Assembly (NCBI RefSeq): GCF_000498755.1
Contig: NZ_AXUS01000023.1
Span: forward strand, 1 to 42,927
Source of the DNA: Clostridioides mangenotii TR
Lineage (GTDB): Bacteria > Bacillota > Clostridia > Peptostreptococcales > Peptostreptococcaceae
Direction of reading: 5' to 3'
DNA length: 42,927 nucleotides
Part shown: positions 28,393 to 42,387 of the stretch, piece by piece
Layout: each line of letters starts with the position of its first letter
Numbering within the stretch: position 1 is the stretch's first letter
Notes under the pieces: generated by a model
Database searches by the model: none
What the model was told of the DNA's origin: nothing
Seen by the model: the letters and a program-made list of their open reading frames with translations, nothing else
Position numbers and translations under genes: made by a program

Positions 28393-28977
28393 CTATGGTC
28401 TATTTGCAACAACTTCATCGATTAAACCGTATTCTTTTGCTTCAATCGCACTCATAAAGTTATCACGTTCTGTATCCATTTTTATTTTTTCTAATGGTTG
28501 ACCAGTTCTCTCAGATAAAATTTTATTAAGAGTTTCTTTAGTTTTAAGAATCCTTTTAGCATGAATTTCTATATCTGTCGCTTGACCTTGAGTTCCACCA
28601 AGTGGTTGGTGTATCATGATCTCACTGTTTGGTAAAGCTAATCTCTTGCCTTTTTCTCCTGCTGCAAGTAAGAAAGCTCCCATTGATGCAGCCATTCCTA
28701 TACATATAGTACTTACATCTGGTTTGATATATTGCATAGTGTCATATATAGCCATTCCAGCTGTAATACTTCCGCCTGGAGAATTGATGTATAAATGTAT
28801 ATCTTTATCAGGATCATCTGCTTCTAGAAATAACATCTGAGCTACTACTAATCCTGAAGTAACATCGTCGACTTGATCGCCTAGAAATATAATTCTATCT
28901 TTTAATAATCTTGAGTAGATATCATAAGATCTCTCTCCTCTTCCTGTTTGTTCAACAACTACAGGTACTAATGCCAT
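28393..28977 (-). CDS. clpP: ClpP protease subunit, first tandem copy
   Basis: This is a 194-residue ClpP with the catalytic Ser98 (GMAASMGAF), His123 (MIHQPLGG) and Asp172 (Glu-Arg-Asp-Asn). It keeps the N-terminal [22 protein letters not shown] segment, including the axial loop residues for ClpX docking. The ATG at 28977 has GGGGG eight bases upstream. It is about 87 percent identical by eye to the second copy, 46 bases downstream, which points to a local tandem duplication. A 14-bp hairpin stands between tig and this gene. Confidence 0.95.
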   Translation of the reverse strand: MALVPVVVEQTGRGERSYDIYSRLLKDRIIFLGDQVDDVTSGLVVAQMLFLEADDPDKDIHLYINSPGGSITAGMAIYDTMQYIKPDVSTICIGMAASMGAFLLAAGEKGKRLALPNSEIMIHQPLGGTQGQATDIEIHAKRILKTKETLNKILSERTGQPLEKIKMDTERDNFMSAIEAKEYGLIDEVVANRP

Positions 28978-29001
28978 ATGCCATACCCCCTTTTATCTAT
29001 A

Positions 29002-29036
29002 CAATTTGCAGTGGGCTAGCCACCCACTGCAAGTTG
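29002..29036. repeat. Hairpin between tig and clpP
   Basis: CAATTTGCAGTGGG pairs with CCCACTGCAAGTTG (one G-T pair and one mismatch), loop of 7 bases. There is no T-run on the minus side, so it may be a processing or stability element that sets clpP levels rather than a true terminator. Confidence 0.6.
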
Positions 29037-29050
29037 TTTGTTGTATTTAA

Positions 29051-30337
29051 TTATGCTAATTTTGCATTTTCAACTAAGAAATCTATTGTTTTTCTCATCT
29101 TTATTTGATTTTTTATATCTTCTAAATCTTCTTCTCTTAATGATTTCTTTATTTCATCTAACTTCATGTTGTACATAGTAGCCATTGATTCTAACTCTGT
29201 GTTAAGTTCTTCTTCAGTAGCTCCTATTTCTTCTTTATCACAGATAGCTTCTAATACTAATGATGATTTAACAACCTTTTGAGCTTCGTCTTTTCTTTCT
29301 TCTCTCATCTCATCAATAGTTCTACCTGTCATTGATAAAAGTTGATCTAAACTAAATCCTTGAGCTTGTAGTTGATAGTGTAACTCGTTCAACATATTGT
29401 CTATTTGAGTTTTTACCATAACTTCTGGAACATCTACTTCTGTACCTTCAGCAACTTTTTCCACAACTTTGCTTCTTAATTCGTTTTCAGCTCCAACTTT
29501 TGCTTCTTCTTCTAATTTTGCTCTAGTGTCTTTTTTAAGTTCGTCTAAAGTATCAAATTCGCTAACATCTTTAGCAAACTCGTCATCTAAAGCAGATAAT
29601 TCTTTAACTTTTACATCTTTTATAGAAACTTTGAATACTACTGGCTTACCAGCTAAATCTTCAGCATGGTACTCTTCTGGGAATGTAACATTTACATCTA
29701 CATCATCTCCAGCTTTTTTACCAACTAATTGCTCTTCAAATCCTGGTATAAATGAGTTTGATCCTATAACAAGGTTGTGGTTTTCACCTTTTCCACCTTC
29801 AAAAGCAACCTCATTGTTAAATCCTTCAAAGTCTATTACAGCTGTGTCTCCATCTTCAATAGCTTTTTCTGGAGCACTTACCATTCTAGCATTGTTTTCT
29901 AACATTTGATTTAACTTAGCATCTATATCTTCATCTTTTACAGTATCATCAACTTTTTCTACTTCTATACCTTTATATATACCCAATTCAAACTCAGGTT
30001 TAACTTCAACATTAAGAACCATTACTATTCCGTTATCTTCGCTTATTTCTTCAACATCTAAGTCTGGATTATCTATTGGATCTAAATCTAATTCTTTTAC
30101 TGCCTCTGGATAAACTTCTGGGAATAATATTTCTATAGCGTCGTTATAGAAAAGTCCCTTTCCAAATTGAGTTTCTAAAACAACTCTTGGAGCTTTACCC
30201 TTTCTAAATCCTGGTATATTGTAATTTTTTCTAGTTTTTTTGTAAGCTTTTTCTACTGACAAATCAAAACTTTTTCTATCTACTGTTATTTTAAAATTAA
30301 CCTTATTTCCTTCTTTTTTAATTAGTTCTGCTTTCAT
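29051..30337 (-). CDS. tig: Trigger factor
   Basis: Trigger factor is the ribosome-bound chaperone and peptidyl-prolyl isomerase that meets nascent chains. The 428-residue protein has the N-terminal ribosome-binding domain with the Gly-Phe-Arg-Lys-Gly-Lys-Ala-Pro signature (near 43-50), the FKBP-type isomerase domain (about 150-245, ending FKVSIKDVK) and a helical C-terminal chaperone domain. ATG 30337 has GGAGGAGT six bases upstream; a longer frame from 30394 would add 19 residues without support. It heads the tig-clpP-clpP-clpX block. Confidence 0.96.
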   Translation of the reverse strand: MKAELIKKEGNKVNFKITVDRKSFDLSVEKAYKKTRKNYNIPGFRKGKAPRVVLETQFGKGLFYNDAIEILFPEVYPEAVKELDLDPIDNPDLDVEEISEDNGIVMVLNVEVKPEFELGIYKGIEVEKVDDTVKDEDIDAKLNQMLENNARMVSAPEKAIEDGDTAVIDFEGFNNEVAFEGGKGENHNLVIGSNSFIPGFEEQLVGKKAGDDVDVNVTFPEEYHAEDLAGKPVVFKVSIKDVKVKELSALDDEFAKDVSEFDTLDELKKDTRAKLEEEAKVGAENELRSKVVEKVAEGTEVDVPEVMVKTQIDNMLNELHYQLQAQGFSLDQLLSMTGRTIDEMREERKDEAQKVVKSSLVLEAICDKEEIGATEEELNTELESMATMYNMKLDEIKKSLREEDLEDIKNQIKMRKTIDFLVENAKLA

Positions 30338-30417
30338 TATTTTACTCCTCCTAATAATCTTTATGCAATTCCCCATATTGGTATTATAATTCATTCATTC
30401 AATAATGCAACCTCTTA

Positions 30418-30447
30418 ATTATATCACATAAGTTTTTTTATTTACAA
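30418..30447 (-). promoter_or_regulatory. Promoter of tig
   Basis: TTGTAA (30442-30447) and TATAAT (30418-30423) lie 18 bases apart on the minus strand, with a TG one base before the -10 box. The leader is about 75 bases. Confidence 0.65.
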
Positions 30448-30483
30448 GTAAACCATTATATGAATTTAACAATTATATTCAGC

Positions 30484-30954
30484 TTACAGTCTCACTTCTT
30501 TTACATCTACTTTTTCGCCATTTATTCCCATTATGACAATACTTGGATAACAAACTTTTCTAGGAATAGAAGCACTTCCAGGGTTCAAAAAAAGCATCCC
30601 ATCATCTTGATCTTGATACGGTGTATGTGAATGCCCAAATACGACAATATCTACATCAAGTTCTTTCGCTTTTTTCTTAAGAGATTCCACACCATTTTTC
30701 ACATTATATTTATGACCATGACATAAAAATACCTTTTTATCTTCTATATTAAATACCAATTCTTCTTCGACATTTTCATAGTCACAATTTCCTTTTACTG
30801 CAATAATGTCTACACCTGTAGCTTGGTTGATATATTTCGAATCTGCAAAGTTGTCTCCTGCGTGAAGAATCAAACTGCAATCTTGTAGATACTCTATAGC
30901 TTTATCAATGTTTTTCTTCATTCTATGAGTATCGCTTACTATTCCTACTTTCAT
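30484..30954 (-). CDS. YfcE/MJ0936-family metallophosphoesterase
   Basis: This is a small phosphodiesterase or phosphatase. The 156-residue protein has every metal ligand of the family: Asp8 and His10 (SDTH), Asp34 (HAGD), Asn56 (GNCD), His79/His81 (CHGH) and His108/His110 (GHSH). It starts with ATG sharing one base with the rph-rdgB stop (TAATG), a sign of tight translational coupling. Its substrate in the cell is not known; YfcE acts on model phosphodiesters. The fused RdgB upstream releases nucleoside monophosphates, so a nucleotide-related role would be a guess. Confidence 0.9.
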   Translation of the reverse strand: MKVGIVSDTHRMKKNIDKAIEYLQDCSLILHAGDNFADSKYINQATGVDIIAVKGNCDYENVEEELVFNIEDKKVFLCHGHKYNVKNGVESLKKKAKELDVDIVVFGHSHTPYQDQDDGMLFLNPGSASIPRKVCYPSIVIMGINGEKVDVKEVRL

Positions 30955-32303
30955 TATTTATTAACTCTCTTTTCAAATTCAACTCTCATAAATCTTAAAG
31001 CTTCAGCTCTATGACTTATAGTATTTTTCATATCGCTAGACATTTCTGCAAATGTTTTGTTGTACTCATCTACTATAAACAAGCTGTCATACCCAAATCC
31101 ATTTTCTCCAACTTCTTCAAATCCAATTTTTCCATCGCATGTACCCCTAACAGTAAATGTCTTTCCATCTGGGAATACAACAGCGATCGCAGATACAAAT
31201 TTTGCGCCTCTTTTTCCTTCAGGAACATCTTTCAAGTCTTGTAGAAGTTTTTTTCTGTTGTCTTCATCTGTAGCATTATCTCCAGCAAATCTAGCTGAGA
31301 AAATACCTGGTTTTCCACCCAATGCGTCGACTTCAAGTCCAGAATCATCTGCTATAACTATCATTTTAGTTTCCTTTGCAATTCTTCTAGCCTTGATTAA
31401 TGAATTGTGCTCGAAAGTTTTACCATCTTCTACTATCTCTATTTTATCTAAATCTAAATCTTTCAATGTATATATATTATAATCTAAACCTTTTAGAATA
31501 GAGTTCATCTCTTTTAATTTATTTTTATTGCTTGTCGCTACTACTATCTCTTTTCCGTACTCCATTCCGATTATTTCCTCAGTTATTTCGCCAAGAGCTT
31601 CTTTTTGTATTTTTATAAGCTCTTTATTGCCTATCTCAGCGATTTCTAATAGCATGTACAAATCTTTTTTAGAAAAAGGTTTGTCCTCTCCTGCACCTTG
31701 AACTTCAACAAATTCGCCTCTATTTGTCATAACGATATTCATATCGACAGAAGCTTTATAATCTTCTTCATAACATAAATCTAAAACGTACTTCTGGTCT
31801 ACAACACCGACACTAACAGCTGATACAAAACTAGTTATAGGTATTTGCTTGATAGTCTTTTCTTTGTACATTTTATATATGGCATCTGCCACTGCTACAA
31901 AAGCTCCAGTAATTGAAGCTGTTCTAGTTCCGCCATCTGCCTGAATAACATCACAGTCAACCCAAATAGTTCTTTCGCCTATTTTATCTAAATCTACAAC
32001 AGATCTTATAGATCTACCTATAAATCTCTGTATTTCTTGAGTTCTTCCATCTAGCTTACCTCTAACAGCATCTCTTATTTTTCTTTGCTTAGTAGACATT
32101 GGAAGCATTGAGTACTCAGCATTTATCCATCCTTTTCCAGTATTTCTTAAAAATGGTGGCACTTTATCTTCAACATATGCAGTACATATTACTTTAGTTT
32201 CTCCCATTTCTATAAGTACTGATCCTTCTGCATACTTAGTGTAATTTCTCGTTATCTTTACAGGTCTTATATCATCAAAACTTCTTCCATCAATTCTCGC
32301 CAT
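30954..32303 (-). CDS. rph-rdgB: Fused RNase PH and XTP/dITP diphosphatase
   Basis: One 449-residue chain joins two enzymes. Residues 1-247 are RNase PH, the phosphate-dependent 3'-5' tRNA trimming exonuclease, with the phosphate-binding Gly-Gly-Thr-Arg segment (125-127 region), the RxxQxxxRxxGRxxR helix and the acidic pair near 181/187. Residues 252-449 are RdgB/Ham1, which removes dITP and XTP, with Thr-Ser-Asn-Lys-Asn-Lys (257-262), [13 protein letters not shown] and the C-terminal SHRAEAL. A short linker, GMEYGKE, joins them in frame. In many Firmicutes these are neighbouring genes; the fusion is seen in some. GGAGAGG precedes ATG 32303, with tandem repeats immediately upstream. It is coupled to yfcE. 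Confidence 0.93.
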   Translation of the reverse strand: MARIDGRSFDDIRPVKITRNYTKYAEGSVLIEMGETKVICTAYVEDKVPPFLRNTGKGWINAEYSMLPMSTKQRKIRDAVRGKLDGRTQEIQRFIGRSIRSVVDLDKIGERTIWVDCDVIQADGGTRTASITGAFVAVADAIYKMYKEKTIKQIPITSFVSAVSVGVVDQKYVLDLCYEEDYKASVDMNIVMTNRGEFVEVQGAGEDKPFSKKDLYMLLEIAEIGNKELIKIQKEALGEITEEIIGMEYGKEIVVATSNKNKLKEMNSILKGLDYNIYTLKDLDLDKIEIVEDGKTFEHNSLIKARRIAKETKMIVIADDSGLEVDALGGKPGIFSARFAGDNATDEDNRKKLLQDLKDVPEGKRGAKFVSAIAVVFPDGKTFTVRGTCDGKIGFEEVGENGFGYDSLFIVDEYNKTFAEMSSDMKNTISHRAEALRFMRVEFEKRVNK

Positions 32304-32317
32304 ACTTATTCCTCTCC

Positions 32318-32434
32318 TAAGCTATATTATTCTTGCATTTCTTAGCTATACTGTTCTTGCGTTACTTTAGCTATACCGTACTTGGTTTCTTTAGGTTATA
32401 GCATTTTTTTAGCTATATTATTCTAGCCCTTCTT
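32318..32434 (-). repeat. Five 25-bp imperfect tandem repeats upstream of rph-rdgB
   Basis: On the plus strand the unit TTAGCTATAnTnTTCTTGCnTTTCT recurs at 32318, 32343, 32368, 32392 (shortened) and 32410. The first three are spaced by exactly 25 bases. The array begins right behind the ribosome site of rph-rdgB and includes a near-palindromic TAGCTATA core in each copy. Confidence 0.7.
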
Positions 32435-32448
32435 TGATCATTATTCTC

Positions 32449-32476
32449 TAATTAAAAGCCTAACACTATTTGTCAA
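32449..32476 (-). promoter_or_regulatory. Possible promoter of rph-rdgB-yfcE
   Basis: TTGACA (32471-32476) is followed 16 bases later by a poor -10 TAATTA (32449-32454) on the minus strand, just upstream of the tandem repeats, which would then lie in the 5' leader. Confidence 0.35.
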
Positions 32477-32507
32477 AGTTTTCTACATTATATGAACAAT
32501 TTTTAGC

Positions 32508-34531
<2,024 letters not shown>

Positions 34532-34609
34532 AATTTAATTATCTCCTATTGCAATATATTTTCTATTTATTCTCTATTTATTGTCTATTTTATTTTAAAC
34601 TTTTATACC

Positions 34610-35545
34610 TTAATATCCTCTTTTTAGGTCCACAACATTTTTTAGTTGTTCTCCATTTATAAATTTTTCGAGGTTATTGTACACCAAATTGAATACTCTA
34701 TCCGGATTTTTATCTGACCACCAAGAGTTATGAGGTGTTGCTATTACATTTTCAAACTCCCATAGTTTGCTATCTTTATGTAAAGGCTCTTCTTCAAACA
34801 CATCTAAAGCAACTCCTCTAAATTTATCTATGCAGTTTATTAAATCATCTTGGTTTATTAGATCTCCTCTACCTATGTTTATAAAGGCAGATCCTTCTTT
34901 CATAAGTTCAAACTTATCTTTATTGACAAGCCCTATTGTCTCTTTTGTCGAAGGCATCGATGCTACGACAACATCGCATTCTTTAAAAACTTCGTCCATA
35001 TCTGAAGTTGCATAGCATTTATCAAAGTATTCTCTATTGCTTCCCTTCGTGTTTACACCCCATATTTCAACATCGAAAGGTTTTAATCTCTTAGCAGCTT
35101 CGGTCGCAATTGTGCCAGTTCCTAAAAATCCAACTCTAAGGCCGTTAATTTCTCTTGTTGTTAAATCTGTCTTCCACTCTTTATTTTGTTGATTTTTATA
35201 AAAGCTGATTGTGTTTTTGTATATGTCTAATATAGACTTAACTATCCATTCGCCAATAGGTATGCTGTATCCACCTCTATTATTAGCGACCATTATATTT
35301 CTATCAATTATTTCTTCTTTAGGAAGCTGATCTAATCCTACACTTGTTGTCTGTATATATTTTAAGTTTTTCATTTGTTTTATATCTAATCTCGAAAAAC
35401 TATCATAAGTTATCAAAACATCAACTTCGTTTATTTCATCATTGTTTTCTATAATTCTCTCAGATTTATATAATACTTCATATCCTAAGTCTTTTATTGT
35501 ATTTAATTTTTCTTCATCGTATTTAACTGTGAATAATACTTTCAT
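34610..35545 (-). CDS. D-isomer-specific 2-hydroxyacid dehydrogenase
   Basis: This is a NAD(P)-dependent oxidoreductase reducing 2-keto acids to D-2-hydroxy acids. The 311-residue protein has the N-terminal substrate domain and a Rossmann domain with GTGTIA (142-147), and the catalytic triad Arg226 (NIGRGD), Glu253 (DVFEEEP) and His272 (TPHNSWWS). It is most like the phosphoglycerate dehydrogenase-type group labelled hydroxyacid dehydrogenase. The substrate is not visible; no serine or lactate pathway gene is adjacent. GAGGGGGAA lies upstream of ATG 35545. It is a single-gene unit. Confidence 0.9.
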   Translation of the reverse strand: MKVLFTVKYDEEKLNTIKDLGYEVLYKSERIIENNDEINEVDVLITYDSFSRLDIKQMKNLKYIQTTSVGLDQLPKEEIIDRNIMVANNRGGYSIPIGEWIVKSILDIYKNTISFYKNQQNKEWKTDLTTREINGLRVGFLGTGTIATEAAKRLKPFDVEIWGVNTKGSNREYFDKCYATSDMDEVFKECDVVVASMPSTKETIGLVNKDKFELMKEGSAFINIGRGDLINQDDLINCIDKFRGVALDVFEEEPLHKDSKLWEFENVIATPHNSWWSDKNPDRVFNLVYNNLEKFINGEQLKNVVDLKRGY

Positions 35546-35699
35546 TCGTATTCCCCCTCGTAAAATATCTACTTAAAAAATCTACTGAAATCTAAACATT
35601 AAATAGTCATAAATAATATATACTTACTGAAATTTATTATGAAATTCATTTGTAAAATTATGTACTTTATATATTAATAATAAGTTTTATTCTATAGAT

Positions 35700-36128
35700 T
35701 TAGTCCTCATGATGTTCGAATTGTTTTCCAGAAGAAAGGGCCGTATTTTCCTCAATAAGGTTTGCAATTAAGTTATTCAGCGTCCAGTTTATAGATGTCT
35801 CAGTTACCATCGCTGTAAGAGGTCTCCTCATTCTCATCTTTTTAATATTATCTAAAAAACCGTTCACCCTTTGAGTAGGCATATTATTGAATATAATAGC
35901 TTTATTTGATAAGACTTTTTCGCTATTTTCTTCTATATCTCCAGACAATATATCTTTTATTGTATTTTCTCCATGTTTTCCATTTACAATTATATTATCC
36001 TTTATTCCCGCAAATCTACTTACATTTTTAACTAGAGATAATTCCTTTTTATCAAAATTTACAAGAATAATACACGCCCTGCTGTCATTACTAAATTTAT
36101 TTTCATTTGATATTTTTTCAAAACTCAT
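35700..36128 (-). CDS. DUF3783 domain protein
   Basis: The 142-residue soluble protein is recognised by two conserved blocks: an N-terminal strand-helix unit with a Leu-Val-Lys-Asn region, and a C-terminal block Met-Arg-Arg-Pro-Leu-Thr-Ala-Met-Val-Thr-Glu-Thr-Ser followed by Asn-Trp-Thr-Leu. These match DUF3783 (uncharacterised, common in clostridia). The ATG at 36128 follows AGAGGTG; an ATG at 36170 would add 14 residues without a ribosome site. It follows the QueG-like gene by 165 bases with a terminator-like hairpin between. The C-terminus, Lys-Gln-Phe-Glu-His-His-Glu-Asp, is His/Glu rich. Function unknown. Confidence 0.8.
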   Translation of the reverse strand: MSFEKISNENKFSNDSRACIILVNFDKKELSLVKNVSRFAGIKDNIIVNGKHGENTIKDILSGDIEENSEKVLSNKAIIFNNMPTQRVNGFLDNIKKMRMRRPLTAMVTETSINWTLNNLIANLIEENTALSSGKQFEHHED

Positions 36129-36235
36129 ATAATTCACCTCTTTTTTCAAAATTAAAAAACGTTCATACATTTTAATTTACCCTATAAATTTAAATTAATC
36201 AATTTTTTGATAAAAGATTTCATTTATTTTCTCAA

Positions 36236-36290
36236 TAAAACAAAACTAACTTTTCATTTACATGCAATTTATATGAAAAGTTAGTTTTTA
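36236..36290 (-). terminator. Terminator after the QueG-like gene
   Basis: AAACTAACTTTTCAT pairs with ATGAAAAGTTAGTTT (36243-36257 with 36273-36287), followed on the minus strand by GTTTTATTG. It lies 4 bases after the stop at 36294. Confidence 0.75.
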
Positions 36291-36293
36291 ATA

Positions 36294-37055
36294 TTATTTA
36301 TATGGAATTTTTGTAGAACATGGTACCCCTACCGTGCACTTACCACATATATCGCAAAGTCCAAGATACGAGTACTTTTTATCATTTTCTAAACATATTT
36401 CGTAACAGTTATTTCTTATAAATCCATCAACTTTTAAAGCATTGTTAACACATCTTCTTACACATACTTTACACTTTCCATTCTTTTTATATAGACAATA
36501 CTCCTCATCTAGTCTATTTGAAGGTTCTAACTTTAGGCTTGTTACTATACTTCCAATTCTACCACAGCAGCCTTTTTCTGTAATCATCATGTTATTTAAA
36601 CCAAAAGATCCAAGTCCTGCAATATAAGCAACATGTCTTTGAGACCAATCACTTATTAGTTTATCTGTGTCAAAGTTATAAGTACCTGGGATTGCGTAAG
36701 ATTTATATCCACTATCTTCAAGTTCATCTGCTAAATATTGATTTAGTTCTTGCATTAACTTATTTGATTCTACATATGCTCTTGCCCATTCTTCAGAACA
36801 TTCCCTACCTTCTATATTGCTTTTATTAATTTCTTCAGCAAATGGTATAAAATATACGATAACAGTCTCTGCTTCATCCAAAAAATCTTTTGGCATTGCA
36901 TGTGTACTACTTACCGCACTCTTTAAATTGTAAAAAAGTGAATCATTTGCATCAGCAAACCTTACTATCGCATCTTTCCAATGGTTATTTACGTCTTCTC
37001 TGTTTGAAAATTCATTTATATAACTTCTTATTAAAAATTCAACCTTTTCATTCAT
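36294..37055 (-). CDS. Epoxyqueuosine reductase-like 4Fe-4S protein (short form)
   Basis: The 253-residue protein resembles QueG/DUF1730 proteins: a segment Trp-Ser-Gln-Arg-His-Val-Ala-Tyr-Ile-Ala-Gly-Leu-Gly-Ser-Phe-Gly (about 136-151) aligns with the QueG region around the cobalamin site, and two Cys clusters follow, one with Cys-x-Tyr...Cys-Lys-Val-Cys-Val-Arg-Arg-Cys and one with Cys-Asp-Ile-Cys-Gly-Lys-Cys...Cys, as for two 4Fe-4S clusters. True QueG is about 380 residues with extra C-terminal HEAT-like repeats that are absent here. So it is a short relative; a role in queuosine synthesis is not certain. GAGGGAG precedes ATG 37055. Confidence 0.8.
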   Translation of the reverse strand: MNEKVEFLIRSYINEFSNREDVNNHWKDAIVRFADANDSLFYNLKSAVSSTHAMPKDFLDEAETVIVYFIPFAEEINKSNIEGRECSEEWARAYVESNKLMQELNQYLADELEDSGYKSYAIPGTYNFDTDKLISDWSQRHVAYIAGLGSFGLNNMMITEKGCCGRIGSIVTSLKLEPSNRLDEEYCLYKKNGKCKVCVRRCVNNALKVDGFIRNNCYEICLENDKKYSYLGLCDICGKCTVGVPCSTKIPYK

Positions 37056-37187
37056 GAAAACTCCCTCTAAATATAATAATCTTTGAAATTATTACTATAT
37101 CTTTGTTAAAACTGTAACTACTAATAAAACGTAATATAACTTTTACAATCTATAATAAATCTATTTTTAGTGAAGAGCAATATCTAT

Positions 37188-37235
37188 ACAAAAAAGCTAA
37201 TATAGATTTTTGATGTGAAAACTACATATAGCTAA
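37188..37235 (-). terminator. Weak terminator after the giant collagen-like gene
   Basis: TTAGCTATAT/CTATATTAGCT can pair imperfectly with a long loop and is followed on the minus strand by TTTTTT (37190-37195). Confidence 0.4.
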
Positions 37236-37244
37236 ATATACTAT

Positions 37245-40835
<3,591 letters not shown>

Positions 40836-40887
40836 TTACTTGCCCCCTTGAATAATATTTTAAATAAATAAAGCTCATTATGCTGCT

Positions 40888-41970
40888 TTATTTTTTCTTA
40901 TTCTTCAAGCTATTGTAATAGTTTTCATTATATAAAACAGCTTCATTATTAGGCTTAAGCTTCTTTGATTTTTCATGATAGAAAATTGCCTTTTCAACAT
41001 CACCTAACCTATCATAACAAACACTTAACTGTATACTTGGTATGAAATCATAGCAATCATTAAATTTAAATCCTTGTTTTATTTCATTTATATCCTTACT
41101 TAATGCTACTTTATACCAATATATAGACTGTTTATATTGTGCTCTATCAAATAGATGTTTAGCTACATCACAACATATTTCCGCTCTTGGTTCATCAAAT
41201 TCAAAACTTCTAAAAAGTGAGTATAATGCTTTTTTATCCTCTTTTATTAAGTAATAGCATGTAGACATATCTTTACATGCGCTAATGCAATCTTCTATCC
41301 ATCCCTCTCCTGAGTCTAAAAAATCTTCAAATCCTTTTATAGCTTCTTCATATCTATCGTTGTAGTATAATTCTCTCGAATAATAAAACTGTTCTCTTGG
41401 ACCCAATTTTTTACCGTCTTTTATCATCTTTTCAAAAATTCTAATGTTTCTTTTAGGGTCTTTATGTCCTTCTTTTTTGTGGGTAATTGCTACCTCAGAA
41501 TGAATTATATTTCCAGATGGTACTATTACTTCATGTATCTCTCCAACCCATCTATAATTATTTTTTCTTTTAAATATTCTTTCTCTAAAGTATGAGTGAA
41601 TAGGTTTGCCATCTGCATCAAATGCTACATTATATTTCATCATAACCATGTCAATTGTACTGCTCAATGATTTTTTTAATTTAAGTAACCCTACTTTATC
41701 TTTTTGTAGAATGACATCATCAGCATCAAGCCACATTATATAACTTTTGCTTGCTTTAGAAGATGAAAAATTACGTGCTGCTGCAAAATCTTCAATCCAC
41801 TTAAAGTCATAAACTTTGTCTGTATATTTTTCAACAATCTCTTTTGTTTTGTCAGTAGATCCTGTATCTACGATAATAATTTCATCAACAATATCTTTTA
41901 CTGAGTCTAAACATCTACCTATAACATCTTCTTCATCCTTAACAATCATACATAAACTTATATCAATCAT
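40888..41970 (-). CDS. sgtA: Family 2 glycosyltransferase (SgtA-like), likely for collagen-like protein
   Basis: The 360-residue cytoplasmic enzyme starts with the GT-A fold: Ser-Leu-Cys-Met-Ile-Val-Lys-Asp-Glu-Glu (5-14), Ile-Ile-Val-Asp-Thr-Gly-Ser-Thr-Asp (33-41) and the metal-binding WLDADD (80-85). The C-terminal half (about 180-360) has helical TPR-like repeats (ending GDVEKAIFYHEKSKKLKPNNEAV), a common layout for clostridial protein glycosyltransferases. In C. difficile the same gene next to bclA3 (sgtA) glycosylates it. Here it lies just before the giant BclA-type gene, in the same operon, so I infer it decorates that protein's Thr residues. GAGAGGGG lies 5 bases before ATG 41970. Confidence 0.88.
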   Translation of the reverse strand: MIDISLCMIVKDEEDVIGRCLDSVKDIVDEIIIVDTGSTDKTKEIVEKYTDKVYDFKWIEDFAAARNFSSSKASKSYIMWLDADDVILQKDKVGLLKLKKSLSSTIDMVMMKYNVAFDADGKPIHSYFRERIFKRKNNYRWVGEIHEVIVPSGNIIHSEVAITHKKEGHKDPKRNIRIFEKMIKDGKKLGPREQFYYSRELYYNDRYEEAIKGFEDFLDSGEGWIEDCISACKDMSTCYYLIKEDKKALYSLFRSFEFDEPRAEICCDVAKHLFDRAQYKQSIYWYKVALSKDINEIKQGFKFNDCYDFIPSIQLSVCYDRLGDVEKAIFYHEKSKKLKPNNEAVLYNENYYNSLKNKKK

Positions 41971-41984
41971 GAAATTCCCCTCTC

Positions 41985-42300
41985 AAAGTAAATTTTTTAT
42001 CTAGTTTATTAATATTTCTGCATAAAAAAACCACTTACATATTTCAACATTTATTCTTTAATTTACTCTGTCTAACTATGTTAGTTGTTGAATATTATTT
42101 TGAAATATAAAATAGTTTTTGAATAATTAATAAGTCCAAATCCACACAATTCTTATATTTGCAATAACGTATTAATTATCTCTGTATGTATTAAATATAT
42201 TATTTAAAAATCTGATTTATTACTCCCCATATTAAAATCAAACCTTCTTATCATAATTTAACTATTTCTAAAATCTACACGATAAAATAATTATCCAAAA
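41985..42300. other. AT-rich gene-free spacer before the glycosyltransferase
   Basis: This is the probable promoter and leader region of the sgtA-collagen operon. It has no good reading frame. A sporulation promoter is expected here, but I could not identify one by eye. Confidence 0.5.
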
Positions 42301-42301
42301 A

Positions 42302-42340
42302 ATAAAAAACTATTGGCGATTTATAATAATCGCCAATAGC
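42302..42340 (-). terminator. Terminator of the partial BclB-type gene
   Basis: CTATTGGCGATT/AATCGCCAATAG is a perfect 12-bp stem with a 6-base loop, followed on the minus strand by TTTTTTATTTTTTG. It separates this gene from the sgtA operon. Confidence 0.9.
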
Positions 42341-42387
42341 TATATTTAAACTATTTTATATTAATAGTAATATCTACATTAAAGTTC

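Noticed and set aside
29002-29036. Terminator after tig splitting it from clpP
   Set aside because: The stem is strong but not followed by a T-run in the direction of transcription; kept as a hairpin only.
32318-32434. CRISPR-like array
   Set aside because: The 25-base units are contiguous with no unique spacers, too few and too degenerate, and no cas gene is nearby.
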